Of a stretch of DNA of 64,000 nt, positions 11,608 to 23,510 are shown one piece after another (position 1 is the first letter of the stretch; each line of letters begins with the position of its first letter). Origin of the DNA: Solea solea (lineage: Eukaryota > Chordata > Actinopteri > Pleuronectiformes > Soleidae). The translations under genes and the position numbers were made by a program. The stretch lies in assembly GCF_958295425.1 (NCBI RefSeq), contig NC_081153.1:21073025-21137024 (forward strand). Direction: 5' to 3'. Under the pieces are notes generated by a model. That model did not search any database. It was given only the letters and a program-made list of their open reading frames with translations, and had not been told where the DNA came from.

Positions 11608-11716
11608 CTGAATCTAATAATAATAATAATAATGATAATAATAATAACTTAACAGACATTCTAATAATAATCATATCTAATTTACAGTTTTATCTCCAAA
11701 TTACATCATTACATTT

Positions 11717-11773
<57 letters not shown>

Positions 11774-11795
11774 TGTATATATATATGTACATTAG
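11608..11795. repeat. (AAT)n and long (TA)n microsatellites
   Basis: (AAT)n at 11611-11648, then about 30 TA units with one CTG interruption at about 11719-11790, roughly 100 bases upstream of the tpmt promoter. Confidence 0.95.
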
Positions 11796-11869
11796 TTAGT
11801 GGACATAATAAAAACCGAAAGCGGTGATTTTTTGAATGTCGTATCTCCCATTGTTTTCATGTACCTGAA

Positions 11870-12154
11870 TGCAGCATTACGCTCCTCCCACATCGGAAGT
11901 GAAATTGTGTGTGTTTGTATAACGCCTTCCGTCTATAAGGCAAAGATCAGTTCCACTTCATTGATCTAATCTAATTCAATACTTCACACATTCATTAGTT
12001 TTGACTGACAAACCTCAGGAAGAGCCTGACAGACAAACCCGGGGACGTCATTTACCAGGTAGGTTATGACGCGTTCATAAGCGCGGTTGTGATCGTGCGC
12101 GCGCGTGTGTGTTGCGTTAGCTTTCTCCAAATTCTATAATTTCTCTGGACAAAC
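11870..12154 (+). promoter_or_regulatory. Probable tpmt promoter and 5' leader
   Basis: This lies directly upstream of the first tpmt ATG. It contains an ETS-type site (CGGAAGTG, 11894-11901), a CRE-like GACGTCA (12044-12050) and a local CpG cluster at about 12068-12105 (GACGCG, GCGCGG, GTGCGCGCGCG) in otherwise AT-rich DNA. No TATA box stands out. A second possible donor (CCAG|GTAGGT, 12058/12059) could mark an alternative non-coding first exon. Function is inferred from position and motifs. Confidence 0.5.
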
Positions 12155-12216
12155 ATGTTAAACTTGAATTTCCTCTCGTCGGTGTTATGGCTGGTTCTTT
12201 TCAAGACTGTTGCTGG
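12155..12216 (+). CDS. tpmt: tpmt first coding exon: hydrophobic leader
   Basis: ATG at 12155 opens 20 codons plus two bases before a good donor (GG|GTGAGC). The encoded segment starts [20 protein letters not shown], which looks like a signal peptide or N-terminal anchor. It splices to the acceptor at 13158/13159 and continues without a stop through [10 protein letters not shown] to the conserved internal Met31. The ATG has A at -3. Known TPMTs are cytosolic and lack such a leader. So this exon may be a 5'UTR exon that is open by chance, or it may give an alternative secretory-pathway isoform. The splice sites and frame are seen directly; use of this start is inference. Confidence 0.5.
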
Positions 12217-13494
12217 GTGAGCGTGGATATATGTATGTAATTGTATAAAATCATGAAAGAAATTGTTATATTTTTAATATTAAACTAAAGTCTGTGGAGT
12301 GAAACTGTGCCGCCAGAGTTCATTCAACCATTTGACAAACTTTTCCAAAATGTCTGACCATATTTACAAGAAACTGAAGCACAAACTTATCTAACATGCG
12401 TCGTTACTCACTCACGTGACTGTCCGGTGACTTCTTTCAGGCCAAACGTCAGGAGTCACATGACATTACGTAAAAAACACTTAAATAAGTAATGTTTATT
12501 GATATGTTGTAACACCAGCTACTTTTATTTGGATCGTATCTTGCACACTTCGCTTACATGGTCGCCAATCCAATGATAATTAAATTTATAAGACATTTAT
12601 TCAGATTAAGACTTATTGTTTACATGTGTTCCTGACAGAATATTCCATTGCATTTCCATGTAGTCTGATTATGCTCCACTTCATACATCATAATCTAATA
12701 AAGACATGAATATGTATGTTAGTTAATGATAGTGAAACCAGAATACAGGTCTTAATCTGATTGTTTTATTTAAAACATTTGTTTTACCTTATTTGGCTGT
12801 ATGTAAGTGTAGTCACTGACTGCTTTATATTTACAACAGTAATTGATTCATTGTCCTTATTTTTGGATTTTGGGCTACAACTACCAATTGTTTTCATAAT
12901 TGGTTAATCTGTCAATTATTCCAGATTAAAATGTTGATCATTGTTTCTCAAATCTAGAAATGATGATGTTCCCAAATGTCGTGTTTTTGTCCACAAACCA
13001 AAATGATTCAGTTTGAATGATTTCTTAGTTATATGGCGCAAAGAAACCAGAAAATATTCAAATTTTTAGAAGCTGACAAATCCATGTGAACAAAGTCTGT
13101 GTGCAAATGCTAATCCTTTCATTCCCTTCTGTCTCACTGCTCGGCTCTTCCTCTGTAGTCGTTCAGGTCAGAGAAACATAAGCAGAATGCTGGCACCGCA
13201 GGCCGAGCGGGTCATGGCACTGGGAGAATGGGAGCAGCGCTGGCAGGAGAACAGGACTGGCTTCCATCAGCCGACTGTACACAAGTAAGAATGAATGAAT
13301 GAATACATTAATTAATTATTACACAAGCATGTAAAGCCATGTAAATTGTTTTATAATAAGCGGCAGACTAAGTTCATTCCTTTTACAGATGTATCAATGT
13401 TTATGTATTGATTATGTTACAATCAATACATTGGTGTCATATTTCCTAATATGGCAGAATGACATCAACTTTACTTTTGCAGTAAATTCTCCTT

Positions 13495-13528
<34 letters not shown>

Positions 13529-13880
13529 TCAGCTCCAAACATCCATATTAATCGGGCTCCGTGCATTTTATAAGGCTATTGTAACAATCAACAATACAGA
13601 TGTAAGCCTAACTATTAAAACACACACTCGCTGTTTCTTTTATGTTAGTGCTGTCATTTTAATCCTGTACAATTTATCAAAAGTGACTTATTATTTTTCA
13701 CAGGATGCTGGAGAAGAATATTGATAAAGTCCTGGCTGGACGGACGGGCGTTCGCATCTTCTTCCCTCTCTGTGGGAAAGCAGTCGATATGAAGTGGTAT
13801 GAAAAAAGCTTGTTCTATGCAGAAGGATCACATTTACATGTTCTGTCATTTATGACCTCCCTCTCCTCTCTCCTCTCTCT

Positions 13881-13917
<37 letters not shown>

Positions 13918-15536
13918 TCCCAGGCTGGCAGACATGGGCCATTCTGTGGTCGGGGTGGAGATTTCTGAAAACGGGATAAAACAGTTCTTTGAGGAGAGCA
14001 ACCTGACCTACAGTGAGGAGCCTGTTCCTGCCATACCGGGAGCCAAGGTTTACAAGGTACATGGTACACAACACTGTTTATAGCTTGCAGCTTGTAGCTT
14101 GCAGTTGTTATGGTTGTAATCACTTTAATGAACCAGGAAGTTCACAGTCCACAACCAGGCGAGCATGTGCTGTAATATTATCATCTATCATTTACAAAAT
14201 CCACATCGTGATCTATTGAAGAAAAGCTGAAACAAGGGAATGAGACAATTAACTTCTCAGGAAAATGTTTAATGGCATGAATCAGAAGCAGAAGCTCATT
14301 TTGCCATACAATTCTGCCCCCTGGTGGCGACCTGGTATTTCTGTGTCGTTCCCTTTATTGCGTTCGGTTTTTATTGGGATTTTCATAAAATGCTTTATAG
14401 AAATTTTCACTGGGGAAGGAGATGACGCATCAGTAAAACAATTATTTGTCCTTTTTATTGACATGAATTATCTACTTAAATGAGTCTTTCTTCACTTGTA
14501 AGCTTATTTACATACATTTATTTACAAATCTTGTATTGTGTACCAAGTTATGGTACATTTTTAATGTTACTTTATGTAAGTTTATGGAGCTATGGCTAAT
14601 AGTTTGATCGTATTGAGTATCAATCTTTTGGTACTAGTGCTTCCTATTGTGTATAAAATCATACATGTGTCTATATCATGTATCACAGAGGAAATTTCTA
14701 GCTGTTTTCATATCTTCATTTTTTTCTTTTGTTCCACAGAGCTCGGAGAAAAATATCTCTCTGTATCAGTGTGACCTGTACAAGTTCTCCAGGTGCATAA
14801 CCAGTATGTTTTCATTCCCTTTTCAAATGTGCTTTAAATAGCATTTGCTTACGATTACCTTTTGTAACAATGCTGCAGCTCCATCGAAGGTCAGTTCGGT
14901 GCCATTTGGGACAGAGGATCTCTGGTGGCCATCAACCCAGGAGACAGAGAAAAGTAAGAGACTGGAAAAAGAAAAATTGAATCTGTTACTGAATAACAGC
15001 ATTTATTCTAAGAATCTGTCAATTCACCATATTGTGTTTCATGTGGTCTTGCGCAGGTATTCCTCTCTCATACGTTCTCTCATGGCCAAAGACTGCAGAT
15101 ACCTCTTGGACACTTTATTGTACAATCCAGAGTTCTATGACGGTGACCGTTCATACATATTCATATTTATATTCATATATACGTGTGTGTACATACAGTA
15201 CATTTTATCTTACAGCCCCCCAAATATAGCATTTTAAAATCTATGATTTTAATGGTTACTTTTTCAGGTCCTCCATTTTTTGTGCCTGATGAGCAAGTGC
15301 ACAGCCTGTTTGGTGAGTGTTAGCTCGACGTGTCCTGTCGTCCAGAAGGACATGATACTTGGGTATCTGTTAGAAACACGGGAACTTGACATCCATTTGT
15401 GCTGTTTTTTCCCCCCTCAGGGAACAGCTGTGATATCGAGCTGGTGGATTCAGTGGACACCTTCGAAGAGAGACATCGAAGCTGGGGACTGGACTATTTG
15501 ACTGAAAATATCTTCCTCATCACTCCAAAAGAGTAG
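12155..15536 (+). CDS. tpmt: Thiopurine S-methyltransferase, nine coding exons
   Basis: This is a class I SAM-dependent methyltransferase, normally cytosolic, that S-methylates thiopurines and other aromatic or heterocyclic thiols. Coding exons: 12155-12216, 13159-13284, 13704-13796, 13924-14056, 14740-14792, 14879-14953, 15057-15142, 15268-15312 and 15421-15536 (TAG). Every intron is GT...AG, and the phases join into an open frame of 789 nt (262 residues plus stop). Family motifs seen: GEWEQRW then [24 protein letters not shown] (about residues 82-94); the SAM-binding segment [11 protein letters not shown] (99-109); [31 protein letters not shown] (165-179); [16 protein letters not shown]; and a C-terminal [13 protein letters not shown] block. 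Human TPMT has 245 residues. From the internal Met31 (13187) this protein would be 232 residues, so that Met is the likely cytosolic start. A hydrophobic upstream exon stays in frame. The gene is compact, with no broken exon. Confidence 0.93.
12871..13085 (+). mobile_element. hAT-like short element in tpmt intron 1
   Basis: GGGCTACAACTACCAATTGT then TTTTCATAATTGGTTAAT is the terminus of a very common fish family. The interior words ATGATGTTCCCAAATGTCGT and TTTTTGTCCACAAACC match, in reverse, the copy ending at 18654. Its far end lies within about 75 bases of the exon 2 acceptor. Confidence 0.65.
13496..13528. repeat. (AAT)n microsatellite in tpmt intron 2
   Basis: About 10 AAT units, away from the splice sites. 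Confidence 0.95.
13797..13923 (+). repeat. tpmt intron 3 with (CT)n(TG)n next to the acceptor
   Basis: A 127-bp intron. Its pyrimidine tract is a (CT)n run (about 13858-13883) followed by about 15 TG units (13884-13913), ending only 10 bases before the AG at 13922-13923. The normal polypyrimidine tract is therefore displaced 40-65 bases upstream by a length-variable UG repeat. Confidence 0.85.
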
Positions 15537-15584
15537 ATCTCGGATAATGTTTATAAATATCAGACCTTGTGATGATCAGGCTTA

Positions 15585-15590
15585 ATTAAA
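15585..15590 (+). terminator. Likely tpmt polyadenylation signal (ATTAAA)
   Basis: ATTAAA lies 49 bases after the tpmt stop codon and is followed by A-rich sequence. It is the common variant of AATAAA and is the first candidate downstream of the stop. Confidence 0.5.
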
Positions 15591-15599
15591 ATGAATTTA

Positions 15600-17675
15600 A
15601 AAAAAAGTTCTTTTTCATAATTCTTGCATATATAAATTATTTAGTGAATGTGTGATTGATACAATTTCAGTTTTTCCTGTAATGAAACTAAAAAACTGAA
15701 TTGACCTTAATACTGAGGTGTAAGAAAACAGGAAGGGGAAAATAATGGTCACATTTAAAGTGAATTACCTTATAATGGGTCTTAATAATGGGAGTCCTGT
15801 TATGATGAGGGTCACTGTGGAGACAAATGGAACATCATGCATGACAGCATCAGCAAACAGGAAATGATGAAGATATTATATATATCTTTAACAGTAAAGC
15901 CAAACTTGGCCATATATCTTCTATTGTTGTACAGACAAGCTGGAGTTTCATCATATTAGACTCAAACAAAAAGATTAAAATAAATCACAATATAAGTGAA
16001 TATATGTAATCTCAAAAAAGTATAATTAATCTAATTTTAAAACTCAATAATGGCTCTGTCGACAGGCTGACTCTGATTGCCTTGTTCATAATGATTTCCT
16101 CTCAAATCACAATTGTTTGCTTGCAATTGTTTAACATCATCTCCTCAGGTCTGCTGTGATGCAGTATGTGCATTGAGCCATAGAGGGCGCCAAAGCACTA
16201 GAAAGAGCCTCAGCCTCACTTACATGAATAGACTGATGACTGATGAAGAGAAGAGGCCACGTGTGTGTATGAGGTTATACAGTATATAAAGTTAGATATA
16301 GACACATACGTCTGCTTATGACAAAACAAAAACCTTTATATACGTATTATGACACCGTTTCTTTTAATGATCCATTAACTCCCATAAATTCCCAGTTCCC
16401 AGCTGGTCGAGCTGGTCAGCATGAAGGCCAGTCCACCATCTGTGAACAGGGAGCCTGAACAGAACACCACTGAGCGATGCTTATGACATAATGCAGGTGC
16501 TTAGCTTTGACAGACCCTGACAGAGCCTGTATTTAGGCAGGTGGGTGGAGACGGTAGCGGGGGAGAAATATCACGCCAACATGCAGCATGCAGCTTATTG
16601 CCTGCTCTGGATGTGACCTTTTTCCAGACAGAAATAGCTGTTGTGTGACCTTTCGGGAACACAGACGAACAAGTGGCTGCCTGGTTGCTTCAGAGTGCAC
16701 ACGCTGAATACTTATTTTATTTGGTAAAAAAAAAAAAAGGATGTATGTCTGATCGAATTGTCTGAGGACAGAGCTCGGCAGGTGTCACTCACTCACTCAC
16801 TCACTCACCTTCTTTTTCCTCCTGTTATGTGGCACCTGAGGGACTTCCAAGAAGAGGTTTCAAGCGTCTTTTGTATTCTGACACTCTGAACCCGACAGTG
16901 AGTAACAGGCCTCTTAATAGTTCAGTGAGGACAGAGAGAAGCTGGCCCTAAGGAGACAGGATGTAAGACACATTCAAGGACGGGTGTAATAGAACAGGCG
17001 TTTTAGATGGATGAGGAGTGACAGCATTTCTCAATCGTGCTATTTAGGTGTACAGTATGTCTTTGTAATAATATCATATACGTTGATGACAGTAGACAAC
17101 AGCCATGTCAGAGGTGGAAAGTCTCAATGTCAGGCCCAGGTCACACTCTACATGTCCACAGAAGTCTCCTGGGGACAAACTTGAGACCTTCAGTGCTTAA
17201 CTTAAATATCATTTCTCTCTAAAATTGTACAGTAAATATGTCTGATTTCCAGTATACTAGTAGTCACAGATGTCCTGAGCACAACTTGATCAGTCTATAA
17301 AGAGATCTCTGTCTACAGTTGCTCAAAGTCCAGTTATTAAACACTCAGAAACTCAAAGATGTGCTTTCAAATGTGAACTCAGACAGAGATGAAGTGCTGA
17401 ATGCTTCTTCAAGTGCCTCCATGCTTGAAAATCAGCGGAAAACTACAGGATATGATAGAATATTTATGCACATATTTAGTCTATTCACATGGGAGTAGTA
17501 TTACCTTGAGTTATTTTTCTGGAAGGTAAAAGTTGCCTAATGATTACGGACATCTTTCGATAAAGATTACCGACATGGCACATTCTGGCGGGACTAAAAT
17601 CACTGAGAAGCTCTGGTAATAATTACTTTAAAGTAGCAGCTGGTTATGTGAATTTATAACCAATTAATCCAAAAT
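15600..17675. other. Intergenic DNA downstream of tpmt
   Basis: No exon found. It contains a poly-A run (16725-16738) and a (TCAC)n tetramer (16786-16808). ORFs are short and without signatures. Confidence 0.6.
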
Positions 17676-17680
17676 AAAAT

Positions 17681-17830
17681 GTAAATGGTTTGTATTTATA
17701 TAGCGCTTTTCTAGTCTTGATGACCACTCAAAGCTGCTTTACACAACAGTTTTGACCCATTCACACGCTGCCGCCACAGACGTCAGGAACAAGTGTCTTT
17801 GCCCAAGGACATATCGACTCGCGGAGCCGG
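17681..17830 (-). mobile_element. SINE-like repeat, tail half
   Basis: On the minus strand it runs from CCGGCTCCGCGAGTCGATAT through CTTGGGCAAAGACACTTG to CTAGAAAAGCGCTATATAAA. The same body occurs at 23511-23652 (minus) and the head at 19161 (plus). Confidence 0.65.
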
Positions 17831-18400
17831 GAAGGTCCATAATATGAAAGTTTTCTGTCCCAGTTATGACTGGCGTATGATCGATGTGGACACGTTCACT
17901 GCTTTGTCTGATAAGAAGTCCAGTCTGACAGTCTGACAGTCTGACAGCCTGTTTATGCTGCTCTGCTGCGCCTGACACACGTGGAAGCTGCCAGAGGCCC
18001 AGAGCTCACGTCCCTGCTGTTCGCCTCAGTCCAAACAATGGAAAACCCGAGCCTTGAAGCTTGAATCACTGTTTCCAGCTGCGTTGCTGTCTATTAGAGT
18101 CCATATTATTGTATTTGTTCTGGAAAAGCAATTGGACCTGTGAGTTTGGCTAACAAAGCAGCTCATGTATGTCAGACCAAATGCTTGTGCAGCTGTCGTC
18201 AGCAGGGAAATGAACACAACGTGGGGAGAGAGAGTTATTTTTGTTTAAATTCTATGGACAGCAGATATAAACAATAGAAGATATGAACTTCATGTCATGA
18301 ATTAAACGCGTTCATCTTTACCAGTGTTTAACAAATGACTTTTTATGGCCATCTACTTTTTAAAGATGACAAAGCATCAAGAGCAAGTTTGTATAATAAT

Positions 18401-18654
18401 AATAATCGATTACTAAATTATTATTATTTATTTATTTTATTTAATATATATTTGCTCCATATAACAAAGAAATCATTAAAACTGAATAATTTGGGGGTTT
18501 GGACAAAACAAGACATTTGAGAACATCATCCTTTCCAGGTTTGACAAACTGATCAACATTTTCTGACATTTTATGGACCAAATGATTACTCAATTAATCG
18601 AGAAAATTATCAACATATGAATCGATTATGAAAGAAATGGTTAGTTGCAACCCT
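18401..18654 (-). mobile_element. hAT-like short element
   Basis: On the minus strand it starts AGGGTTGCAACTAACCATTT followed by CTTTCATAATCGATTC, then GTCAGAAAATGTTGATCAGT and a match to the 12871 copy, ending near GCTCCATATAACAAAGAAATC on the plus strand. No transposase frame; non-autonomous. Confidence 0.7.
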
Positions 18655-19160
18655 ATTTTTAAATCTCTATAACAGATCAATGTTTGATCAATGATTCATA
18701 ACTCATTTTAAAACTTAAAGCTGCAATAAAAGAGAAACTATGCAACATTATTTATATGTTGCATCTGAGTCTGGACTCTTTAGGGAGCATTTGTGTGCAT
18801 ACAGCAGCAGCACAGGGGCAGGAACAACCAGGTTCTGGAACTTTTCAGTCGTACCGCCGTCTGTCTTGCCGTAAACAAATCATTATCTGTGTGCAGTGCG
18901 ATAATGTCACCAAGAATAAGTCAGGCTTGGAATAAGTTAGGCTTGGTTAAGTCAGGCTTGTGTTTCAACTGAGAATAGTACCTTTACTTGGGGGTGGAGT
19001 GTGGCCGCGTAGTGCGACGTACCAAACTGTTGTACTCACACAAAAACACAGCTTTAATCAGCGTTGTATGAAAAAATCCCAACAAAATCCCCTTAAAATG
19101 ACTGGTTAGTACTGCTTATTTTTCAGCTGATATTTGGTGAGCAGCAAGGTACGCCCTTGG

Positions 19161-19245
19161 GGCCACAGTGGCTCAGTGGTAGAGTGACTTGTCTGTCAAC
19201 TGTGAGTTTGATTCCTGGCTCCGCTAGTCTAGACACTTTAACTCC
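19161..19245 (+). mobile_element. SINE head with tRNA-like promoter boxes
   Basis: GGCCACAGTGGCTCAGTGGT then AGAG resembles a tRNA A box, and GTGAGTTTGATTCCTGGCTC a B box, spaced as in a tRNA-derived SINE. The reverse-oriented copy at 23511-23652 carries the same head (CACTGTGGCACAGTGGCAGA on its minus strand) plus the tail. Confidence 0.6.
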
Positions 19246-21240
19246 ATACTGAACGCTCCAGGTGCGACATCTTCCTTCTTCAATACTCCCATATATATTT
19301 ATACATGTCCCCTGAGTCTGTCCACAGTCACTATGTCCATGACAGTCTTTGACTGTGGTGTCTGTGCTGCCCTCTGCTAAAGATCAGCCGGCCCATCTGT
19401 TCCCCAGCAGCGAGTGATCGCTGTGACACTGAAGCCGTGGAGCTCAACCAGCAGCATGTGGCGGTGGAAAAACATCGGCGAGTATGTTCCACGTTACACG
19501 AGGATGTGATTCATCATCATTAAGGACTTCATGCTGCTTTTCCCACCGCTGTGAACAGTGAAGTCACACAAACACAGACGCACGTCGTGACGTGATGTAA
19601 TACATCTGCAGAATCTCTGTCTCAGAGCAGCCCATCACAGCTGACATGAGGTGAAAGGCGGGGTCACACCCTGGACGGGTCACCTGACGACTGTCCCAAA
19701 ACCACGCCCACCTCCACTATCTGAAAAGGTTTTAAAAAGTTGTGATTTTTAGAGTAACGTTTTAATCCTGAGAAAGCACAGACTCGACGACCCAGTCAAG
19801 ACGCAAACTATTTCAGGGAGGAGATTCCAGGGATTTGGGATCTCACAGAAACCCGTGTGATTTAACGAGATTTACAAATAAATGGAGGCGGACTGTTGGC
19901 TGAAGTCAAGACAGAATGAACTCGCTCTCGTGGGTTATTGCGAGGTTCTGCTCACGCACCAATCAAAGTTAGTCATAAATATCAAATGTGTTTAATACTC
20001 TGATGCATTCAATAATGTTAATATCGTGTTAATCCCTTACATTTAGGGATAATCTGTTCAAATCAGCCTAAAAAACACCCATGATTGTCGGAAGGGCCAG
20101 ATCGGGGCAGAAATCTGACCAGTTATCCTGTAGTGTGGGGCAGGATTTACTCCTGGTGTTTCTTGTGTTTCTTCAGAAACACACAAACACTTCTGCCTTG
20201 TTTTAATCTTCTTTCATCTTCTTTCATCTTCTTTCATGCTCCTTCTCCAGCAGCTCATTAGTTCGACCTCTGCGGTTTTGTTCTGGGCACGCAGCACGGA
20301 CCCATGCGCCCGTCTCACACCTGTGGTTTAATTGTACATATCAGCCTGTGAGTTCTATTCCACCACACTCAGCAATGATGTTTCCACAAACTTGTATCGT
20401 TATGTTAGCTTTGTGCTATTTTACAGTCACACAATTACACTGTTTTTGGCTAAAAATAATATATCTTTATTCAAAATACGTGGCTGAGGGCGGAGCCTGG
20501 ATAAATAGAGGTCTTGGAATTGGATCCAACCAAGAGTTGACCTAGCAAAGGGGGGATTTGTTGTTCTTGTGTAGTTACTGTGTTTAGTTTCCCCTCTCAT
20601 TTTGAAATACTGTAATCAGCCAGTATATACTGTATGTTCTTCCTTTGTTTCATTTGTTAGGGCCTAGATTTCTATTGTAATTTTGACTTTATTTTGAAAA
20701 TAAACATTGTTACTTTATTTATTCTGGGTTCTTTTGTCCTTTGACTTCTTGGTCAACGATACATACCTCTGTCTACTGTATGTATGGCTGAATGTTCTGT
20801 TCTTGTTTTGTTTAAAAAGAATAATAAAAACACCTGTTCAGGCTGGACAATAGATAATAATATGACTAATAATATGTATGAAATTCAATTCTGTCTTGTT
20901 GTTTTGAGTCTTTAATGAGGGCTGTTCTTCCCCTGTTGTGTCCTGACTCACCCTGTGAGCAGCAGAGAGACAACAGAGGTGAAGAGGATGAAGAGGATGA
21001 AGACTCTGAACCTGCAGTCGTGACCGCCATCCATATTCGACGATGCAGTTCTATCTGTATGCGACCCAAGCTGAGCAAGACTGCAGCGCCGCCCGCATGA
21101 ACCTGAGAAACCCAACTGTTATCAAGGCAGTGACCTCAGATACTGAGTATGTATGTGTGTGTGTGCAGAACAAGTTACAATATGCAATACAGTTGTGTGC
21201 TTAGATTTACAAATATATTCTTTAACACACACACACTTAC
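19246..21240. other. Intergenic DNA, no convincing exon
   Basis: It holds a dispersed-repeat scrap (about 19640-19700), a ten-base tandem (CTTCTTTCAT repeated, about 20205-20236) and an acidic stretch of GAGGATGAA units at about 20980-21008 that opens short frames but has no splice context I trust. Confidence 0.5.
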
Positions 21241-21249
21241 TACAGTCTA

Positions 21250-21345
21250 TAGCCATCGTTCTCAAACTGTGGTATGTGTACCACCAGTGGTACGCAAGCT
21301 TCCTCTGGTGGTACTTGGAGGAAAAACAGAAATACTGTTTACTAC
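21250..21345 (+). mobile_element. hAT-like element terminus (GTTCTCAAACTGTGGT family)
   Basis: CGTTCTCAAACTGTGGTATG then TGTACCACCAGTGGTACGC and GGTGGTACTTGG are hallmarks of a vertebrate non-autonomous hAT family with repeated GGTAC words. The right end is not clear; decayed body sequence may extend to about 21620. Confidence 0.55.
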
Positions 21346-21649
21346 CGTATAAACCAGGGTATGTGATCGGAGTGGAGCTGAGGATTATAACAAAATAATA
21401 ATAATAAATATAAATAATAATAATTTGAGTCACCTTATCTCTCACTATCTTAATCTAATTTCACTATACCAGTGTGTGAACTGCATGTGAGGAAGAGTTG
21501 GATGATGAGAAAGCAAATGATCGTATTGGGAATAAATCTGCCTCCTGTGAAAAGTCTGTAGCTGACTTTGACTTATTTACACCACTGTATTCTAAAGTTG
21601 GAGATCATGGTGCTACTTTGAAAAAAAAGAAAGAAAGAAAGAAAACAAA

Positions 21650-23035
21650 ATAAACTAAAAAGACAATTTCATACAGAATTCAGAAAAAAAGTTTCAGAAA
21701 AAACTATGAACCCATTCAAAGGGATTTTGTTGCAGGACAATTAACTGTCATAATGTGTTTGCTTTGAAAAATAACACACTGCTGTGGTAATGGACAGTCA
21801 AGTAAATGAAGCAAGTGAAATAACTATTAGCATACAGCATAAGCAGTGATTCGCAAAATTGGAATGATGCACAATAATTATTAACAGCACAAGGGAAAAT
21901 ACATTTTTGACATTTTCTTCTCTCTCACACACATTTGTGTCTTAAGAGTCGTAACGAGACAGCGTCCACGTTATCACCAGGACACTATTGTCGGTAAATG
22001 TGGGTTTTTGTCTCTGACTGAAGTCGGTGGCTAATTTTAGTCACTTTGTTTTCTTTTCTTTTTTAAGTGTAGTAGAAAATGTCAGGTTTTGCCTGATACA
22101 ATGTTTTTGCTATTTTATATTCAAGTGCTTCCCTTTTCTACACCTTATTCTACCTTTAAATTAATAACCTTTGTTAAGCATGTGTTTATATATTTTTTAA
22201 TTTATTTGTTGTGTGTGTTTTAAATATCATGAATATTTATTAACATCCAAATCTGACATTTGAAATCTTTCAACATTAAATAGTTTCCTTTGTGACCATG
22301 TGTGTTTGACATCATTATTATTTCAGATTATTTTGGGGTCCTGTATTATGTTCTGCTCTAATTTGAGAGGAGGAAAACAAAGGATTGATTCTCCCTCTGC
22401 CTTCTCTAAACCATGAACACTATTCTTTAAATAACTAATATTTTATTAATATTAGAGATTTTTTTTTACCTGCAAGCAGAAATAAAGCTAAGTCTGTCTT
22501 TAATCTTAAATCCTCAGAAGTGTGAGGTTGTGAACCAGTTAAAAATCAGTCCTCACAACCATAGAAAGACATGCAAACACCATGTTTGATAAAACTGTGA
22601 CTGTTGAATTTAAATCAGTCTCTTTTTTGCCAGCTGGTGGTGCTGTTTAATCAAACATAATGAAGTTCATCATTCAATCCACACATGTAGGAAAGACAGA
22701 GGAGGTCCTGAACACTGACTGCATAAATTCACCTTGGATAATTTGGATTTTGCGGGAGAATTAAATTATATTTAGCCTTCACGCAGGGTTTATTTTTTCA
22801 TCCTCTTCTTTTTGAAACTAAGAATCACTGAAGGATTCCTGTCAAAAGAGAGGTTTCACTGTGTCCTTGTACTGTCTTCAACCAGGCTGCTGGTTCCAGA
22901 CACACACACAGAGAAAGAGAGTCTGGTTTCCATGACTTCAGAGGACATTACATTGACTTGCATTCATTTCCTGCAGACGTATACTTTAATGTCTTCACCT
23001 TAAAATGTACTAATTTACATTACTGGGGTTTGTTT
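21650..23035. other. AT-rich intergenic DNA
   Basis: A (GAAA)n stretch ends near 21650. No exon or clear repeat was recognised after it. Confidence 0.5.
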
Positions 23036-23042
23036 ATTGTGT

Positions 23043-23116
23043 ACACACACACACACACACACACTCACACACTCACACACTCACACACTCACACACTCAC
23101 ACTCACACACACGCGC
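23043..23116. repeat. (CA)n with periodic CT: minisatellite-like (CACACT)n
   Basis: About 11 CA units become regular CACACTCACA blocks, a ten-base higher-order period on a dinucleotide repeat. Confidence 0.95.
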
Positions 23117-23510
23117 ACAGTGGCAGAAGGAGCTTTGCCTTCGCCCTAATTGGCTGTGTAATCTGGGACACCAGGAGCAGAGTTAAGCTCTGAGGAGGTG
23201 AAGGATGAGGCCTGGGAAGCGTCACAGTGGGGGATGGGTCACCACATGCAATGTGTTCCATTTCATTTTTATGATTTTTATTTCACATTTTGAAGTTGAA
23301 GCTGCGTAACTTTTCATGATTTTTTGTTGTTATTATTTTACCTCTGTTTGGTCATCATGGACAAAAACAATGTAACATCATTTGTATGCTGTGTCGCTCT
23401 TTGAAGTTAAACTATCAGACCTGAGTGAGGGAGCGTTTGTGTGTATACAGCTGCAGCACAGAGGCAGGCGGGGGGTTAAAGTAGAATTCACTTCTGCAAC
23501 GTTGTGCGAG

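Noticed and set aside
19161..19245. Possible tRNA gene
   Set aside because: A- and B-box-like words are present, but no cloverleaf with a paired acceptor stem forms, and related copies exist at 23511 and 17681, so it is a SINE head.
20915..21100. Acidic 61-codon plus ORF (GEEDEEDEDSEP)
   Set aside because: The acidic run comes from a short GAGGATGAA tandem. Possible splice sites are weak and no family is recognised.
23043..23116. CRISPR-like regular repeat
   Set aside because: Units are ten bases of CA/CT microsatellite without unique spacers, in eukaryotic DNA.
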